Part shown: positions 44,021 to 59,998 of the stretch, piece by piece
How positions within the stretch are numbered: position 1 is the first letter of the stretch
Layout of the letters: the number at the start of each line of letters is the position of its first letter
Assembly: GCA_963070105.1 (NCBI GenBank)
Contig: OY718803.1
Coordinates: 1,799,007-1,863,006, forward strand
DNA: 64,000 bases
Source of the DNA: Litomosoides sigmodontis
Taxonomy: Eukaryota; Nematoda; Chromadorea; Rhabditida; Onchocercidae
Direction: 5' to 3'
The notes under the pieces: model-generated
Database searches by the model: none
Told to the model about the DNA's origin: nothing
The model's input: only the letters and a program-made list of their open reading frames with translations
Program-made: the position numbers and the translations under genes

Positions 44021-47000
44021 ATGGAAGATATAGAAGATGTTGTTCGTGCTACTACGGTCAGGAATTTGGATCGAAATCATGTGCTTGTGAAGAAACGTGT
44101 TAAAGGAGATGGAGAAATATTTTATGGTGATAGTTTTGTCCCTGGTATGTACATTATTGACATTTCATTTTGTGCTCAACTTACGTATCTTATTAATTCA
44201 CGCTGCTGTCATTCCATCTATTATATAGGAGGCAAAAATTTTAAACAAACTACAATCCTTGTCGATAGGTAATCCTCTCGAAATATTTCTTCAAGAACAC
44301 GAAAATCCACATGAGAGAATTGAGTCTTTTCGACCTTTCACAGTGTTGTATGCCCAATTTGACAATTCTTTTTTAGGAACACAAAAAATCTATATCAGAA
44401 CATGGGGTTGTACACATAATACAAGCGACTCCGAGCAAATGGCCGGGTTACTCTCCGCAGCTGGTCACCAACTGACCAACAAAAAAGTGAGTTATCATTA
44501 TTCACTCATTTGATTTTAGTCAATTTCAGAATCAAGAATTTCTAAATTCTATTTAGTGGATATAGTTTTATTATATGTTTAGGAGGATGCATCTCTATGG
44601 ATACTAAATAGCTGCACTGTGAAGACACCATCTGAAACTCAACTCGAAAATACAGTTAAGGAAGCTAGAAAATTGAATAAATTTATCATTGTGGCGGGTT
44701 GCGTATCTCAGGTAATACATCAGAGAAAGCGCTTTTCTTTTCAAACCAAAATATGAAAATGAATAAGTTTCGGTTCTTTGAAACTTCGTTTACACTTCAT
44801 TTAGCAACTCTCTTTGTACATTCATTGTTTATGTCTTGCATTATCTAATATTCAAGGCTGAACCAAATTTACGATTTTTGGAAGGAATCTCAATAGTTGG
44901 GGTTAAACAGATTGAGTATGTAACTCAAGCAGTGGAGGAAACATTGAAAGGAAATTGTGTTCGATTCTTGTCGCTGAGGAAACCAAATTCGAACGTGTTA
45001 CTTCCGAAAATACGAAAAAATAAATTCATAGAGGTTAGTAAGGATCTTAATAAGAATTTATATAAGTAGATGCTTTGAAGACACTTATCGTAAGTCAAAA
45101 GTTGAGTAGAATTTACAGCTTCGTTAATTTCAAGCAGCCCTTTTTTTCGCAGCTGTATTTCGACATCTACTGTTTCTTTGGAATATGAAATGTGTGAATG
45201 TTAGGAGATTTTAATACTTTGAAAAATTTGATCAAATCAGGTTCATTTTTTTCGAACAAAATTTATGAATTTTGTGGAGTAAAAATGAATCGCATTTACA
45301 GATTCTTCCTATCAGCAGTGGTTGCTTGAACCATTGCACATATTGCAAAACAAAGTCTGCTCGTGGAAATCTTGTCAGCTTTCCACTTGATAACTTGCTG
45401 GAACGAGCACGAAATGCATTTGCTGATGGTTGCAAAGAACTTTGGCTGACATCTGAAGATCTGGGTGCTTGGGGTCGTGATATTGATATGGTTTGCCTTT
45501 TCTATAGTTTTTATTTATCTTGAAAATATTTCATCGTGAAATAATTTATCGTGCTTTCACTGAAGCTCCTGAAAGAGGAGAATAAGCATTACAACATCAT
45601 TGCTTCAATTTTCTTCTTTTTTAAAAAAATCTATTATTTTTTAGGTTTTGCCAGATCTACTAAATGCTCTGGTGGAAATCATTCCTGAAGGGTGTATGTT
45701 ACGGTTAGGAATGACAAATCCCCCTTACATATTGGATTTCCTTGAGGTCGATTTTTCTGATCTTTTGTGTATTGCAAAAATGAAAAATTAGAATTTTCCT
45801 TTCAAAATTCAAATACTTTACTAAATTTCTTTCGAAGGTACTAAATCTGATGTGAATTCTAGGAAATTTCGGAAATTTTAAATCATCCAAAGGTTTACTC
45901 CTTTCTTCATATACCTGTTCAGTCGGCAAGCGATGCCGTATTATCGGATATGAAACGTGAATACACCTGTGCTGATTTCTGTCAAGTTGTTGACTACATG
46001 ATGCAGAAGTTAGCAGTTTTATAAACTCAATTTATGGTTTCAAATTCTAAAAAAGAAAGCATTTTTTAAGAAAACGTTGACGGAAACATTGATTTTTGTT
46101 TTGCAAGATATGTTTTAATATCGAAAAGATTTAAAAAATTATCTAAAATTAAATAAGATTTGTTAGTAGAATTTGAGCATATTTTTGTGCAAAGTGCTAT
46201 ATTTACAAGTGGGCTAAAAGGATGGTTCAAATTCACTGTCTCACTGCAGAAAAGAAGCACTTTTCAGCGTTCCTAATATCTACATAGCGACAGATTTCAT
46301 TTGTGCTTACCCAACGGAAACAGAAGATGATTTCGAAGAGAGTATGGCATTAGTGCGGAAATATCGCTTCCCTTCATTGTTCATTAATCAGTTTTATCCA
46401 AGAATTGGAACTCCAGCTGCAAATTTAAAGAAAATCGACACAATCGAAGTATGCTTCATAACTTACCAATAATCCTCAAATAAATATATTCAGTTTCTTC
46501 CATGTAATATGTTAGCGATATGAAATAACAGTGAACGAAGTCTAAAAGCATAAAATAAATCAGGAAGACACTATTCTGTTAATCAAGTACGGCCAACTAA
46601 TCCGAGTTATTGATTGTCAATCAGTGCTACATATCGGTTACGAATGATTTCAGCATCTTCAACAAAAGTGCACTCACTTTTTGAAATTCATTCATTGTGA
46701 AATTGTCCGCTGAAATTAAGTGTTTCGACTGCCATATTGAGACTTCCATGTAGACCAACTCATTCACCTCGTCTCCAAATTCTTGTATTTAAATGAGGAA
46801 AACTGTTTATGAACCAAATTACACTTAAATTGCCATTAGTATAATGAGTCCATGATCGTCGCTCAATTAGATCTTTCTGAAATTTCAAATTAGTTAACCA
46901 ACTATCTTTTCCAGGCTCGTCGTCGAACCGCAGAAATGTCAACGCTTTTCCGGTCTTATTCAAGATATGACAAGAAAAGAATTGGTGAAAGGCATCGAGT

Positions 47001-47286
47001 TCTCGTTTGTGAATTGGCAACTGATCAGGAGCATTATGTAGGCCATAATAAATACTACGAACACTTTCTCATACCCGCAAAAAAATGTCTTTTGGGCAAA
47101 TGTGTTGAGGTGCGTATTGTAGAAGTTTCTAAATTTTATATGAAAGCTGTTTTGGTAACCAGTGATATCAGTGCGTGGCTAAGCAGTAGTGCAGTAGCTG
47201 GCATATCATTTCTACCACACAATTATTGGGTAACCATTGTTAGTACGATCATGTCGATTTTCATTCTTTGGTTGCTGTTGTTGTAA
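44021..47286 (+). CDS. CDKAL1: CDKAL1, tRNA threonylcarbamoyladenosine methylthiotransferase
   Basis: Adds a methylthio group to t6A37 of tRNA-Lys, using S-adenosylmethionine and two iron-sulfur clusters; the animal enzyme is anchored in the ER. Exons: 44021-44144, 44377-44486, 44583-44711, 44857-45033, 45302-45490, 45645-45746, 45863-46008, 46268-46448, 46915-47286; 509 aa. The N-terminal MTTase domain keeps its three cluster cysteines in [15 protein letters not shown] and VAGCVSQ. The radical-SAM cluster is [19 protein letters not shown] (C-x3-C-x2-C). [26 protein letters not shown] and [13 protein letters not shown] are family motifs. A TRAM domain (IGERHRVLV to [10 protein letters not shown]) is followed by a hydrophobic tail, [20 protein letters not shown], as a C-terminal membrane anchor. 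A possible spliced-leader acceptor (tttcatag) ends 29 bases before the ATG. Confidence 0.95.
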
Positions 47287-48828
47287 TATTACTTTAATGT
47301 ATTGTTTATCGCTATTTGAAATTTATTTTCAATGAAAAAGCTACAAAATTTTTCGAAGCTTAGAAGATTGCCAAGGCAGAACGATATCTGTAGAGAAAGG
47401 TTGAATTTTTATTTACTTTCCCTGAAATTGAAGACTCACCGGAGATACATTCATTGTTTTTAAATGAAAGGCTGGATTACACAGAATAAGAAATCACCGA
47501 CGAGTTATCATGAATAGGTCTAAAAAAAAGGCCGTCAACTGCGTGAACATATTAAATTTGAAATTCAGATATTCCAAAAAAATTGCTAAAATATCATCCT
47601 CTCACATAGCAACTCCATAATTATCTCTGAAGTTGGCCTAATTTAGTTGCAAAGCAAAACACATTCACTCATTTAAACATCAATTATATGAAGTTATCAA
47701 TCAACTATCGTGAAAATCATTTAAGTGAAGGTTTAATAGTGAGAGTTGTGATCTCCCCTCGCAGGAGTCACATATCAGATGAAAACGAGGTCAAGGGTCA
47801 TTAAAGGCTCTACCGGCATCTCCAAAGACATCTTGCGACTCGATAAAATCAGTAATTGATTCACTAGTGGCTGCTTATGGGCATCGCACCTACCGTTGTG
47901 TCGTTTTTTTTTCAAATAAATCAACCATTCGGTGGGACCGGAAAGAGACCATCTTGGCAGCGAATCAACATTAAAGTGTGGTGTTGTTTTGATACAATCT
48001 TGCTAGAATGGAGTAGTTGCGTTATTTTATACAGTTTAGAAAGAACTGTTCGTCCAATCCCTCCTTCACTCTACAGTCATACAAGAAAGCAGTAACAGTG
48101 ACAAAACTACTATCTTATTGATTCCGAACAGTCAACCTGAAACAATGACGTGTAAAGGCCCTGGCCTTTCAACAGCTATAACATCAACCTCGAACTACGA
48201 CAATTACGGTACTTTTTCATAGAGGCCTTAGATAGTGGGCTGTGTGAAATGGAGTTGTTGTTATAGTCAAGAATGAAACAGATGAGATTGGTCCAGGATT
48301 CGTTGATAGGTGAAACGATGTGAGCTATAAGTTAGAGATTTTCCTGGATCGTTATGATCTTGCCATTTTCGAATTTTTGCCAAAAATGAGGAATGATTTG
48401 TGCATGTTAGTGAGAATTTTCTTGAGCGCATAATTAAGTACATTTCATATTCGTTAAATAATTATTCGTGAACCACATTCCTGTCAACTTGTTTTCAGTG
48501 ATATTTCAGTTTTAATTTTTGCAATAGCTGGATGGATAACTACTTTTATTTTAGTATTGTTTTTACAGGACTCTTTAACATTTAACATTTCGTTCAGATT
48601 TAAAAAATTAATTAAAAGAGCAAACTAGTGTTGCACTTTTCAAACTAGAGAAGATGGCAGCAAAACAATCCCGCTAGGGAACGGTTGGCTTTTTGCAAGC
48701 ATATTTTACACTGTGGCATACGCACTCATTTCATGATGAACATGTAATTTTGACGTGTAATTTTATTTAGAAGATCGAAAAAGCGAAATTGTTAAGGTTA
48801 AATTCAAAATGTTTTCATTTATTTTTAG
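47287..48828. other. Intergenic between CDKAL1 and the Nudix gene
   Basis: About 1.5 kb with slightly higher GC between 47740 and 48350. A 72-residue open frame at 47877-48095 has no recognisable domain. I would not annotate a gene here. Confidence 0.5.
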
Positions 48829-48878
48829 TATTCGATAACGATGACTTTACTGTAACACCCGATCGGCTGTTTTGGCTA

Positions 48879-49655
48879 ATGCGGAAGAATAATGGAGAGA
48901 GAGTGCGAGATGCTGAGGGGTTTCGTTTACGAGCTGCTGGGATATGCACCCGCGGCTGGGACAACCGTAGCAATCGGGAAATCTTGTTAATTACCGGTGG
49001 CAAAGATGATGGTCGATGGATCATTCCAGGTGGCGGCATCGAAAAGGATGAAAATGAATCTGATGCTGCATTACGTGAGGTTTTTGAGGAAGCTGGAGTT
49101 AAGGCAGAAATTTTGGCACGTGTGGGAGAGTTTAGGGTTAGCGCCTTTCTACATTTTAATATAGATTGAAGTTTTTATTGACTAGAGTTTTTGAGGTCAA
49201 TTAAAATTATAACACTTAACACGTAACATGCGCTCCTAAATTTGCTTTCTTCTTAATTTTTCACTAAGGAAGCATTTCACATTTTATGGTCATCCAGACC
49301 AAATTTTGGAGCATAGAAAGGAAATCAGCAAATAAAGGATTATAGTAAGAGACTTGTTTGATCCACATTCAGTTTTTAGGATATACCTAGTGCATTCAAG
49401 CTGAAACAAAAGTGAATTTTATTTTATATTTCTTACATTATTTGAATTTTCATTCTGTATTGTTGTAACTTTCAAATTTAGGACGAAGAAAGACGGCATC
49501 GTACGGTGGTATTTCTTTTGACAGTTAAGGAAGAATTGAAGGAATGGGAAGATGGCTGTTTTGGCCGACAGCGGGAATGGGTAAGCCTAGAAGAAGCACT
49601 GCGACGGGTGAAGCATTCGCAAACATGTATTATTGAACACATTTGCAGAATGTAG
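48879..49655 (+). CDS. Nudix hydrolase of the diphosphoinositol polyphosphate phosphohydrolase (DIPP) type
   Basis: Likely removes phosphate from diphosphoinositol polyphosphates or dinucleoside polyphosphates in the cytosol (family inference). Exons: 48879-49136 and 49482-49655; 143 aa. The Nudix box is complete: a Gly-rich start WIIPGGGIEKDENESDAALR and then EVFEEAGV, giving the G-x5-E-x7-REVxEEAGV metal-binding pattern. Downstream RRHRTVVFLLTV, EWEDGCFGRQREWVSLEEAL matches the DIPP C-terminal half, including the R-K/Q-R-E-W signature. The start is the in-frame ATG after an acceptor at 48828, and MRKNNGERVRDAEGFRLRAA lines up with the usual N terminus. A further acceptor near 49708 could give an alternative 3' end, but no matching donor is evident. 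An AATAAA is at about 49983. Confidence 0.88.
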
Positions 49656-50720
49656 CTCAAATTAATTTTCTTTGTGTTCATCTGTCCTTATCTTTTGTTT
49701 ATTGCAGGAAGGTGTGGAAATGGCATTGTCAGCAAAGCATCAGCTTTAATTTTAATTACATGTTTTTGAGGGTTTTGCATTTTTCAAATTGAAATTCTAC
49801 ATTGAAACTGAATTTGAAGTTATTTTGGTGTGTCATATTTTCAGTGTTGTACTATGTTTTGAGTGTATTTCTTTTTGTTCGTAGTTTTGATTTTGAGTGC
49901 TTTCGGTTTACTGTTGCGGTAGATCCGAAGCGTATTTTTATTAGGCTATATTGTCTACCTTCGAAAATCTCATATCGATTTGAATAAACTGTTGGGTGGA
50001 TCGAGAGGGTGCCATTGGCATTTGCGTACTATATCGGTGCTTTTATTACACTTCAACTGAGCTTAACAATCAAAGGTGTTTAGTTTTTATGCTTATTCAT
50101 TTCATTTGATTTTTTCTTTTCTTCAGCGTGCTGCTATCAATAAATTCATTTTCATGCATTCCATTATTTTGCAATCATTATGTCATACCACTATTATTCT
50201 CTCTGATCTTTTTCTTTTCCCTTTGACTGAAGGAATTGCCGGTGCAGTATCCTAATAATTATTAGAGAAATAGTAGCAAGTAGATGAACGATTTCTAACA
50301 AGCAGAATTTTGGACGGTGAATGCCAAATGGATTACGCGGAATATGGGATGTAATCGTTGATCCTTATGCAAAAAAATCATTATTAAATGATATTCCAAA
50401 TGAGGCAAAAGCTTGTCTACTTTTACTCAATGTTTCATCATCAATGAAATTTTTGGGGCTGGAGCCATGCACTCTGGATATAAAAATGAAGGCGTTTTGA
50501 TAACAAGCACTGAATAAAAGTAAGTGAACTCAAATTGTGGTTGTACCTGCTACCTGAGTGGAATACGTAACATTTTGGATGTTATTATTAGTTACAAAAA
50601 AAGGAAATAAACAAACAAATAAAATACGTTTGAGCTTACGCCTCAAAAATGTCATGGCTTTCAAAAAAATGAACAAACTAAAATATCACAGACCATAAAA
50701 GCAGAAAAATGAAAGTTCCA
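49656..50720. other. Intergenic between convergent Nudix and ARFRP1 genes
   Basis: The two genes face tail to tail. A 59-codon open frame (50321-50500) lies here and is listed separately. No other gene is seen. Confidence 0.5.
50321..50500 (+). CDS. Small open reading frame, hypothetical
   Basis: A 59-residue frame starting MPNGLRGIWDVIVDPYAKKS with balanced codon use and the stretch NEAKACLLLLNVSSS. By eye it vaguely recalls the N-terminal part of ubiquitin C-terminal hydrolases (a W-x-V...LL...ACLLL pattern). The catalytic Gln and Cys region is absent, and no flanking exon can be joined. It may be a gene relic, a lone small protein or chance. Confidence 0.2.
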   Translation: MPNGLRGIWDVIVDPYAKKSLLNDIPNEAKACLLLLNVSSSMKFLGLEPCTLDIKMKAF

Positions 50721-51961
50721 TCAACTGAGATCAATCGAGGAGTAATTCCGTGGTAGAACTGTACAAAGCCAGCGCATACAGCGCTCAATATTGAGACCCT
50801 GTAACGCGGATATTGGGATAAGAGCCAAATCACCCACATGTCTATCATCCGTTGTTAGAACCCGGATTATTTCGGTCTCAGTGCATTCTTCTATATCACT
50901 TTTGTTGCAAGCCACCAAAACTGGCATTTTTTGAACGGCTTCACTGTTCATTACCAGTTCTGAAACTAAGGAATTTGAGAACGTTTCAAATTTACATGAA
51001 TTTTGAAAGTTATTTTTAACTGTCTGGCTGTCTCTGCGGCTTTCCTAATTAAAAGGTACACTTTAATATCTGGAAATCCTGACGTGATTGTTCCAGCTGC
51101 AGCAATCAGGTCTTCAAAATGTATGTCAAAAAACTTACTGAAGGCTTCACCTACTTCCGGAAATCTATCAGGATCACAGGAGTCAACCACAAATATGAGC
51201 GCCTGTGAATCTTCGAAGTATTTGTGCCACAGCGATTGCAATTCTTCTTGTCCTCCAAGATCCCAAAAACTCAGTCGGAGAGAACCCACCTCGACTGTTC
51301 CAACTGCAATAACTGGCCATTCATAGTGAATATTTTGTCTCATAAAAATTTCGAAAGGCTTACAATAAATACAATCAAGAGGAAAAAATAATATAGATGT
51401 CCTCATCTCTTCAATATAAGCATTTCGCGAACTGACTTACCATTTAATCCGACAGTGCTTGTAATTTTCAGTGGATTTAACATTTTGTAATTCTTGATAA
51501 ATCTTGACTTGATTTGTTCCAGAAAAGTCTGCAAACAGTTTATATCTTGTTTGATCAGCTCCTTAGTCCCCATTTCTTATTTAAAAGGACAAAGCCTTTC
51601 CTTCATAGCATCAGAATCTATACAAGAAAATGCAGAGTATTGAAATGAAGAGAGGAAGAAAAAAAGAAAGTTTCATTCGCTCTTACCAGGCTCGAAAGAT
51701 TGAGAAAAGAAACAACAACAAATCGAGACTTTTTCCCAAAAGTTTTTGCTTGTTATTTTTTTAAAAGATGAATGATCTGAATCTTATAAATTTTAAAGTA
51801 TTTTAGAGGACTCGTTTGAAAACTAACAAAAATTCTATGCTATCAAGCAACATTTCAAAAACATTTACCGTTTTTCCAGCACTATCTAATCCAACAATTA
51901 CAATATAATAATTGCTCCTTCGTGTCAAACGCTGCCATATGCCAACTCCAAGCGTGTACAT
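50721..51961 (-). CDS. ARFRP1: ARFRP1, ARF-related small GTPase of the trans-Golgi
   Basis: An ARF-family GTPase that recruits ARL1 and its golgin effectors to the trans-Golgi (family knowledge). Exons in transcript order: 51961-51869, 51528-51441, 51303-51139, 50959-50721; 194 aa, close to the usual 201. Motifs: an N terminus MYTLGVGIWQRL without the Gly-2 needed for myristoylation, as in ARFRP1; P-loop GLDSAGKT; switch I ITSTVGLN; switch II WDLGGQEELQSLWHKY; NKSD for guanine specificity; and ISAL in the last base-contact loop. The sequence TFLEQIKSRFIKNYK and the QEELQSLW element separate it from ARF and ARL1. It is transcribed away from GOLPH3. Confidence 0.94.
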
Positions 51962-53445
51962 ACTTCCAATTGGCAAGTAAGCTCGTCTTCTTTTATCTAC
52001 CGAACATATCCAGGAAAAAGAGAAATACAACCCTAGGTATTTCCAGTAAATGAAATTTATATATGCAAAAATTTTTAACCTCATCTACGCACTTACATAT
52101 ACATATATATACATATATAAAGTACAAGTACAAATGTCGGATCATTTCAAATTGAAGTAAATATCATAGTTCGTAATTTTCCTTACATTCCCCTGTATTC
52201 TTTTATGGATCAAATATCCAAACTGAGGTGTAGCACAGTTTAAAATCATTTCAGGCTGCACACCGTACGCATTTTAATTAAAGTTTTACTCCTACTAACA
52301 ATCCACTGCTATTAACACCAAACATCTTCATACTCTGTAACTCCCAAACGCGAGAAAAACGTCATGCTAGCGGAAGCAACAACATTCCGTAATAACAGTA
52401 ACAAATAAATGATTAAAGTTGTAAAGATCACTGATTCTCTTACAACGAAATTTTGAATATGTCTGATTAAGGAAAGAAAAGGAGAAGGGAGGTGGAAGAG
52501 GGAGAAGACGGCAAAATGAGGAGTGTATTCAGGCAATGGGGAAAGAAGGTAAGACTTCTTGGCGAGGGACGGCGGAGAGGGTGGGGGAGGGGGGGGGGGA
52601 GGGGGGAGGGGGGAAGAGACCTGGCGTAGAGGTGGGCGTGAAAGGAGTATGTGAAATTAGGTTTCATAACGACATTTAACAAAAAATTCAATTCCTTATG
52701 AGGCATCATTGATGATGCCTTGTGACATTTACTTCATTTTTCACCTTTTGCCTATTAAGGCATTAAATTAAGACATCCAAAGCATAGCATTACGTTAACG
52801 ATGGCAATTCTGCAATTGGAGTGCTGAAATTTGACGAAATTTCATAATTCTTTCTCTATTTTTCGGCCTCTTTTACTTTTTCGCTCTCGTTTTATCCATC
52901 TAAATATCACAGCTCGTAGGTTTCGTTATATTTCCTTTTGTTCGTATGTGAATGTAAGCATCCAATTCTGTATTAGTGTCAAATATCTAAAGCTATTATG
53001 CATAGCATCGCATCGCACAGTAAATTTGATTTTTCCATATTCGATTTGAAATGAGTGATGGAACTACGCTGAATTAATCCGTCATTTTTATATGTTAGCG
53101 TTTTTAATTAGTAAGAGGAAGTGAAAGAGTATGGTAACGGAGGAGAAATATTATTACGGATGTCATCATATGTAACTCATTGTTAAAAGTAACAAATTGA
53201 ATGATTTTATTTTGCACTCTCCCATTCTAATCTGATGAAGGAGAGGAAGAAAGGAAAAGTTTTTGAATTCATCATAATACGATGATAACATCAACGGTTT
53301 GCTGAAGTACGAAATGTTCCGTGAATGGTCTATTGATTTAAAAACATGTTCCCCTCATCTTTCTTTCTCTTAAAATACAATTTCGGTGTTAACATGTTTC
53401 TTTTGAGGTTTTAGGTTTGTATTACAAAATCAGCGAAAACGTGAG
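51962..53445. other. Shared upstream region of ARFRP1 and GOLPH3
   Basis: About 1.5 kb between two divergent Golgi genes. It contains an alternating TA/CA tract (52095-52122) and a very G-rich purine tract (52566-52618). A TTTTAG acceptor at 53413-53414 lies 31 bases before the GOLPH3 start codon. No coding exon was recognised. Confidence 0.5.
52566..52618 (+). repeat. G-rich purine tract with quadruplex potential
   Basis: Runs of five, ten, six and six G separated by single A residues, preceded by GGGT. This is an isolated G-rich island in AT-rich sequence. Confidence 0.85.
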
Positions 53446-56883
<3,438 letters not shown>

Positions 56884-58860
56884 TTGTATCAATGACACTT
56901 CGTAACTCTAATTTATTGTTTAAAATTATGGTTTGGTTGCATATTTTTGAAAACATTTCGTTTTGAATGTTGTAGAATTCTTATATTTTGTACAGATTAA
57001 CTTTTTGAAAACTCTGAACGCTATTCCCAGTGATCAACATTTACTCTTTCTATAAATTCCATTAATCCACATCTTTCATTTATTAGTGTAATATATTACT
57101 GCAAAACGTTTCGTGCCGCAGTTAAGGCTATTTAAATATAAAGCAGAATATCACCCACCCTCATTGCTAACTGACCTACCTCGGTCATCATTTGCTTTCT
57201 ATACTACACGAACATTTTGTGTTTGTAGCATATTTTTAGTAGCCATCATTCATACCTTAGTAAATTGGGTGTGTGTATTCCTTCCTTGCGATGCAATAGA
57301 GTTATTAACCAATTGCTGTGCTAATAATAATTAAGGGTCATTGAACACTCATGTGTTTATGTATGTGTAGTGTGTGGTTGGATGTATATGCAACATATGT
57401 ATGTTGTTGTATGCTCGAATGTATCTTCAATATCAAATTCAATGTATCTTCAATATTAAATTCTAGGCCACTTGTAGTGCCTTTTTTTTTGCTATTTTCC
57501 TTGGAATGCTGTCGATTATCATTATTTTTTTCATTGTTATATTTCACATTACTTTTTCTGCTGTCTATATAATTTTTCTGTATTAATTGTTTTCTTATCC
57601 ATGTTTAGAACATTTCTGTAAAATTGTAATTCATGCTTTTCTTTAAGCTTGGGATGGATCGGTAAAAATATTTTCAAATTGCAAAGAATTGTAAAAAAAG
57701 GCCCTTTCTTTTTGTTAGCAGGTTTTGTGAAATGCTATCAGATATCTGTGATAAAATCAAGTCTGGTTTAGCCAACGATCACTGATCATATGCTGTTAGA
57801 TTAGTGGTGTATATTACAATCGTAATGAGACCGATATGTACATATATGATGTGCTATTGCACCAATAATAATACAACGTGAAGTAGGCATATTGTAGGAC
57901 AGTTTCCACTGTGTGAGATGTAAAGAAAGCAATAAATTACATTTGTAGTCTCATATTATAGTGTAATTCAGTTATCGTTAATATTATTTATATATACATT
58001 TACAAATGGGATATTAAGTCATTTTATTTTGTTGTATTTTCGATTTTTAGTTTGATATTTGATGTCTTATTCATTACTACTATTCCCACAATGCTTTTTT
58101 ACGAATTTCATTTAGACAGAATATTCTTTAAATTATATTCACTTCAATATTCTTGTATCCATTTCAGTAAAGTACATGTTTTGGTGATTTTTTATTTCAC
58201 TGCTCCTACAATAATCTTGACTATGGCAGCGGTACATACGGTCCGTTCTCCACAACTAACATGAAGCAACTTGGTGGTTGAGTTTGACATGCATGACGCA
58301 TAACTGTTGGACACATTATTTCGCAATGGGCTGCGGCCGCATTAACTTGGGATTGAAGGGCGGTCAGCATGGGATTGCGTTCATTTTGGGAGTGCTGGTT
58401 GTTAAGTAGGCGGTGCACGCTTCAGGCTTGTGTGGTTCTCGGGATTTGTAAACCTTAAATGATGCTAGGCTGGAAGGGCTTAGACCAGTACGTTTAGGCT
58501 GTTGATACTTAACCGTTGGTGGCTTATAGAGTATGAAAGAGTATAAAAGTAGGGTATGAAAGTGATGAGTGGTTTGGATAGTCTGGTTCAAACCCCTAGC
58601 AGTTTGGAGTACCGGTAATGACTTGCTTTCTTCAAGAGATCATTTATAATTAGCATTGATTAGATCTTGTAAAGCAGTAGATAAATTGTATTTTGTTGAC
58701 ATCCGATTGCAGTTTTGCGGCAGGTTATTAGTGAAAAAGTTTAACATCGTTATTTGTGCTCAAAATGCTTTTGCAAATAGTATTATCGAAGGTCTAAATT
58801 GCAAGCGCATATTACCATCTATTACTATAATACCAGAAGAATTTATTTTGTTAAAATTTT
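56884..58860. other. Intergenic between GOLPH3 and rps-10
   Basis: Mostly AT-rich with no recognised exon, apart from the GC-richer block 58226-58625 described separately. The rps-10 promoter should lie near the right end. Confidence 0.5.
58226..58625 (+). other. GC-rich non-coding block with a B-box-like element
   Basis: About 400 bp that is clearly richer in G and C than its surroundings and lacks long open frames. It contains the 10-bp palindrome TGCGGCCGCA, and at 58585-58596 GGTTCAAACCCC, which fits the RNA polymerase III B-box consensus. A weaker A-box-like TGGCTTATAGAG is near 58520. No tRNA cloverleaf can be folded: the T-stem does not pair. It could be an RNA gene, a SINE-like repeat or a promoter element. 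Confidence 0.3.
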
Positions 58861-58861
58861 C

Positions 58862-58863
58862 AG
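58862..58863 (+). other. Probable spliced-leader acceptor of rps-10
   Basis: A tttcag acceptor ends 13 bases before the start codon and has no coding exon upstream. Confidence 0.55.
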
Positions 58864-58876
58864 AAAGTCAGCAAGG

Positions 58877-59634
58877 ATGTTGATGCCAACAAAAAATCGG
58901 AAAGCTATATATGAATATTTGTTCAAAGAAGGCGTGTGTGTGGCGAAGAAGGACTACAATTTGAAGACACATCCAGATATACCGAATGTAACCAATTTGG
59001 AAGTGATCAAGGCCTGCAAGGTTCATGACTACTATTTTGCTTTCCTTCCATTTGTAAAATTGGCTTGTTTTTGTTGATTTATCCGGCACTAGAGTAATTT
59101 ATTTTCCTTACGCTATTTTGGACAACATCTGCACTGTTAACATCCTGCAGCAGGTGACTTCTTGATTTGATTTCTTACTAAAAGAGTGTTATAATTTTGA
59201 ATTACAGAGTCTTGCTTCACGGGAATACGTTAAGGAACAGTTTGCTTGGCGCCATCACTATTGGTATTTGACAAATGAGGGTATTGATTACTTACGAGAA
59301 TATCTTCATTTGCCAGCTGAAATTGTCCCATCTACCGTGAAGGCTAAACAGAGGGAACTGAGGCCTGTATTTGATCGTGTACCACGAGGTAGTTTTGATT
59401 TACATCTAAATTTGGCGTCATCAGTTTTATATATCCTTTTATTTTCTCGCTTCACTGCCTAAATGTTAACTTAATTCAACGTCTTCTTCAAGTGTAAATT
59501 CTTTTTCAGGGCCAAAAGTAGAAAGCGATAGAGATGCATACCGAACAGCTGAGAAGGTAACCGAGGCAGGTCCAGGTGCAGCACCAGTATCAGGTTATCG
59601 GGGTGGATATGGTCGGGGTTCAGTCCTGCAGTAA
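58877..59634 (+). CDS. rps-10: 40S ribosomal protein eS10 (RPS-10)
   Basis: A small-subunit ribosomal protein at the head of the 40S particle. Exons: 58877-59020, 59208-59388, 59510-59634; 149 aa. The winged-helix domain opens [19 protein letters not shown] and continues [60 protein letters not shown]. The C-terminal tail is Ala/Gly-rich and ends with the RGG-like [14 protein letters not shown]. The tail is shorter than in vertebrates. AATAAA occurs about 55 bases past the stop (near 59688). Confidence 0.97.
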
Positions 59635-59991
59635 GACTGTATACAAAAAATGATAGTGATTGGAAACGTTGTTTTTTGTTATTATTGAATAAATAAATTA
59701 AAGTAATTTTGCAATGCACGAGAAGTGTGAACAGTATTGCTGCGTCATTATTTCAGACTTAGCACATAAATATTAAAATAATGGACATTTGAACAATGAA
59801 TTACGTGGAGTATTAAAAATTTCCATATGAATTTCGACCGCTGGTTCGGTATTATTGGATCTGAATAAATCATATGGATAGAAAATGTGACATGTCTAAA
59901 GGAAATGGATCTCCATTATGAATGGGATAATAGCGTGGGGCATTTGATTTGTTTGTGTTTAATGAGGTGGATCAGAAGGAGTGTGTTTTAC

Positions 59992-59993
59992 AG
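59992..59993 (+). other. Probable spliced-leader acceptor of CCDC174
   Basis: A ttttacag acceptor ends 5 bases before the ATG at 59999. Confidence 0.55.
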
Positions 59994-59998
59994 CGGTG

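Noticed and set aside
44229..44271. Candidate extra exon in CDKAL1
   Set aside because: Bounded by AG and GT, but its end phase would put the next, well conserved exon out of frame.
47877..48095. Possible transposase relic downstream of CDKAL1
   Set aside because: A few residues resemble mariner-type motifs, but no catalytic pattern or terminal repeats could be found.
58560..58625. tRNA gene suggested by GGTTCAAACCCC
   Set aside because: The T-stem does not pair and no acceptor stem or anticodon arm could be built around it.
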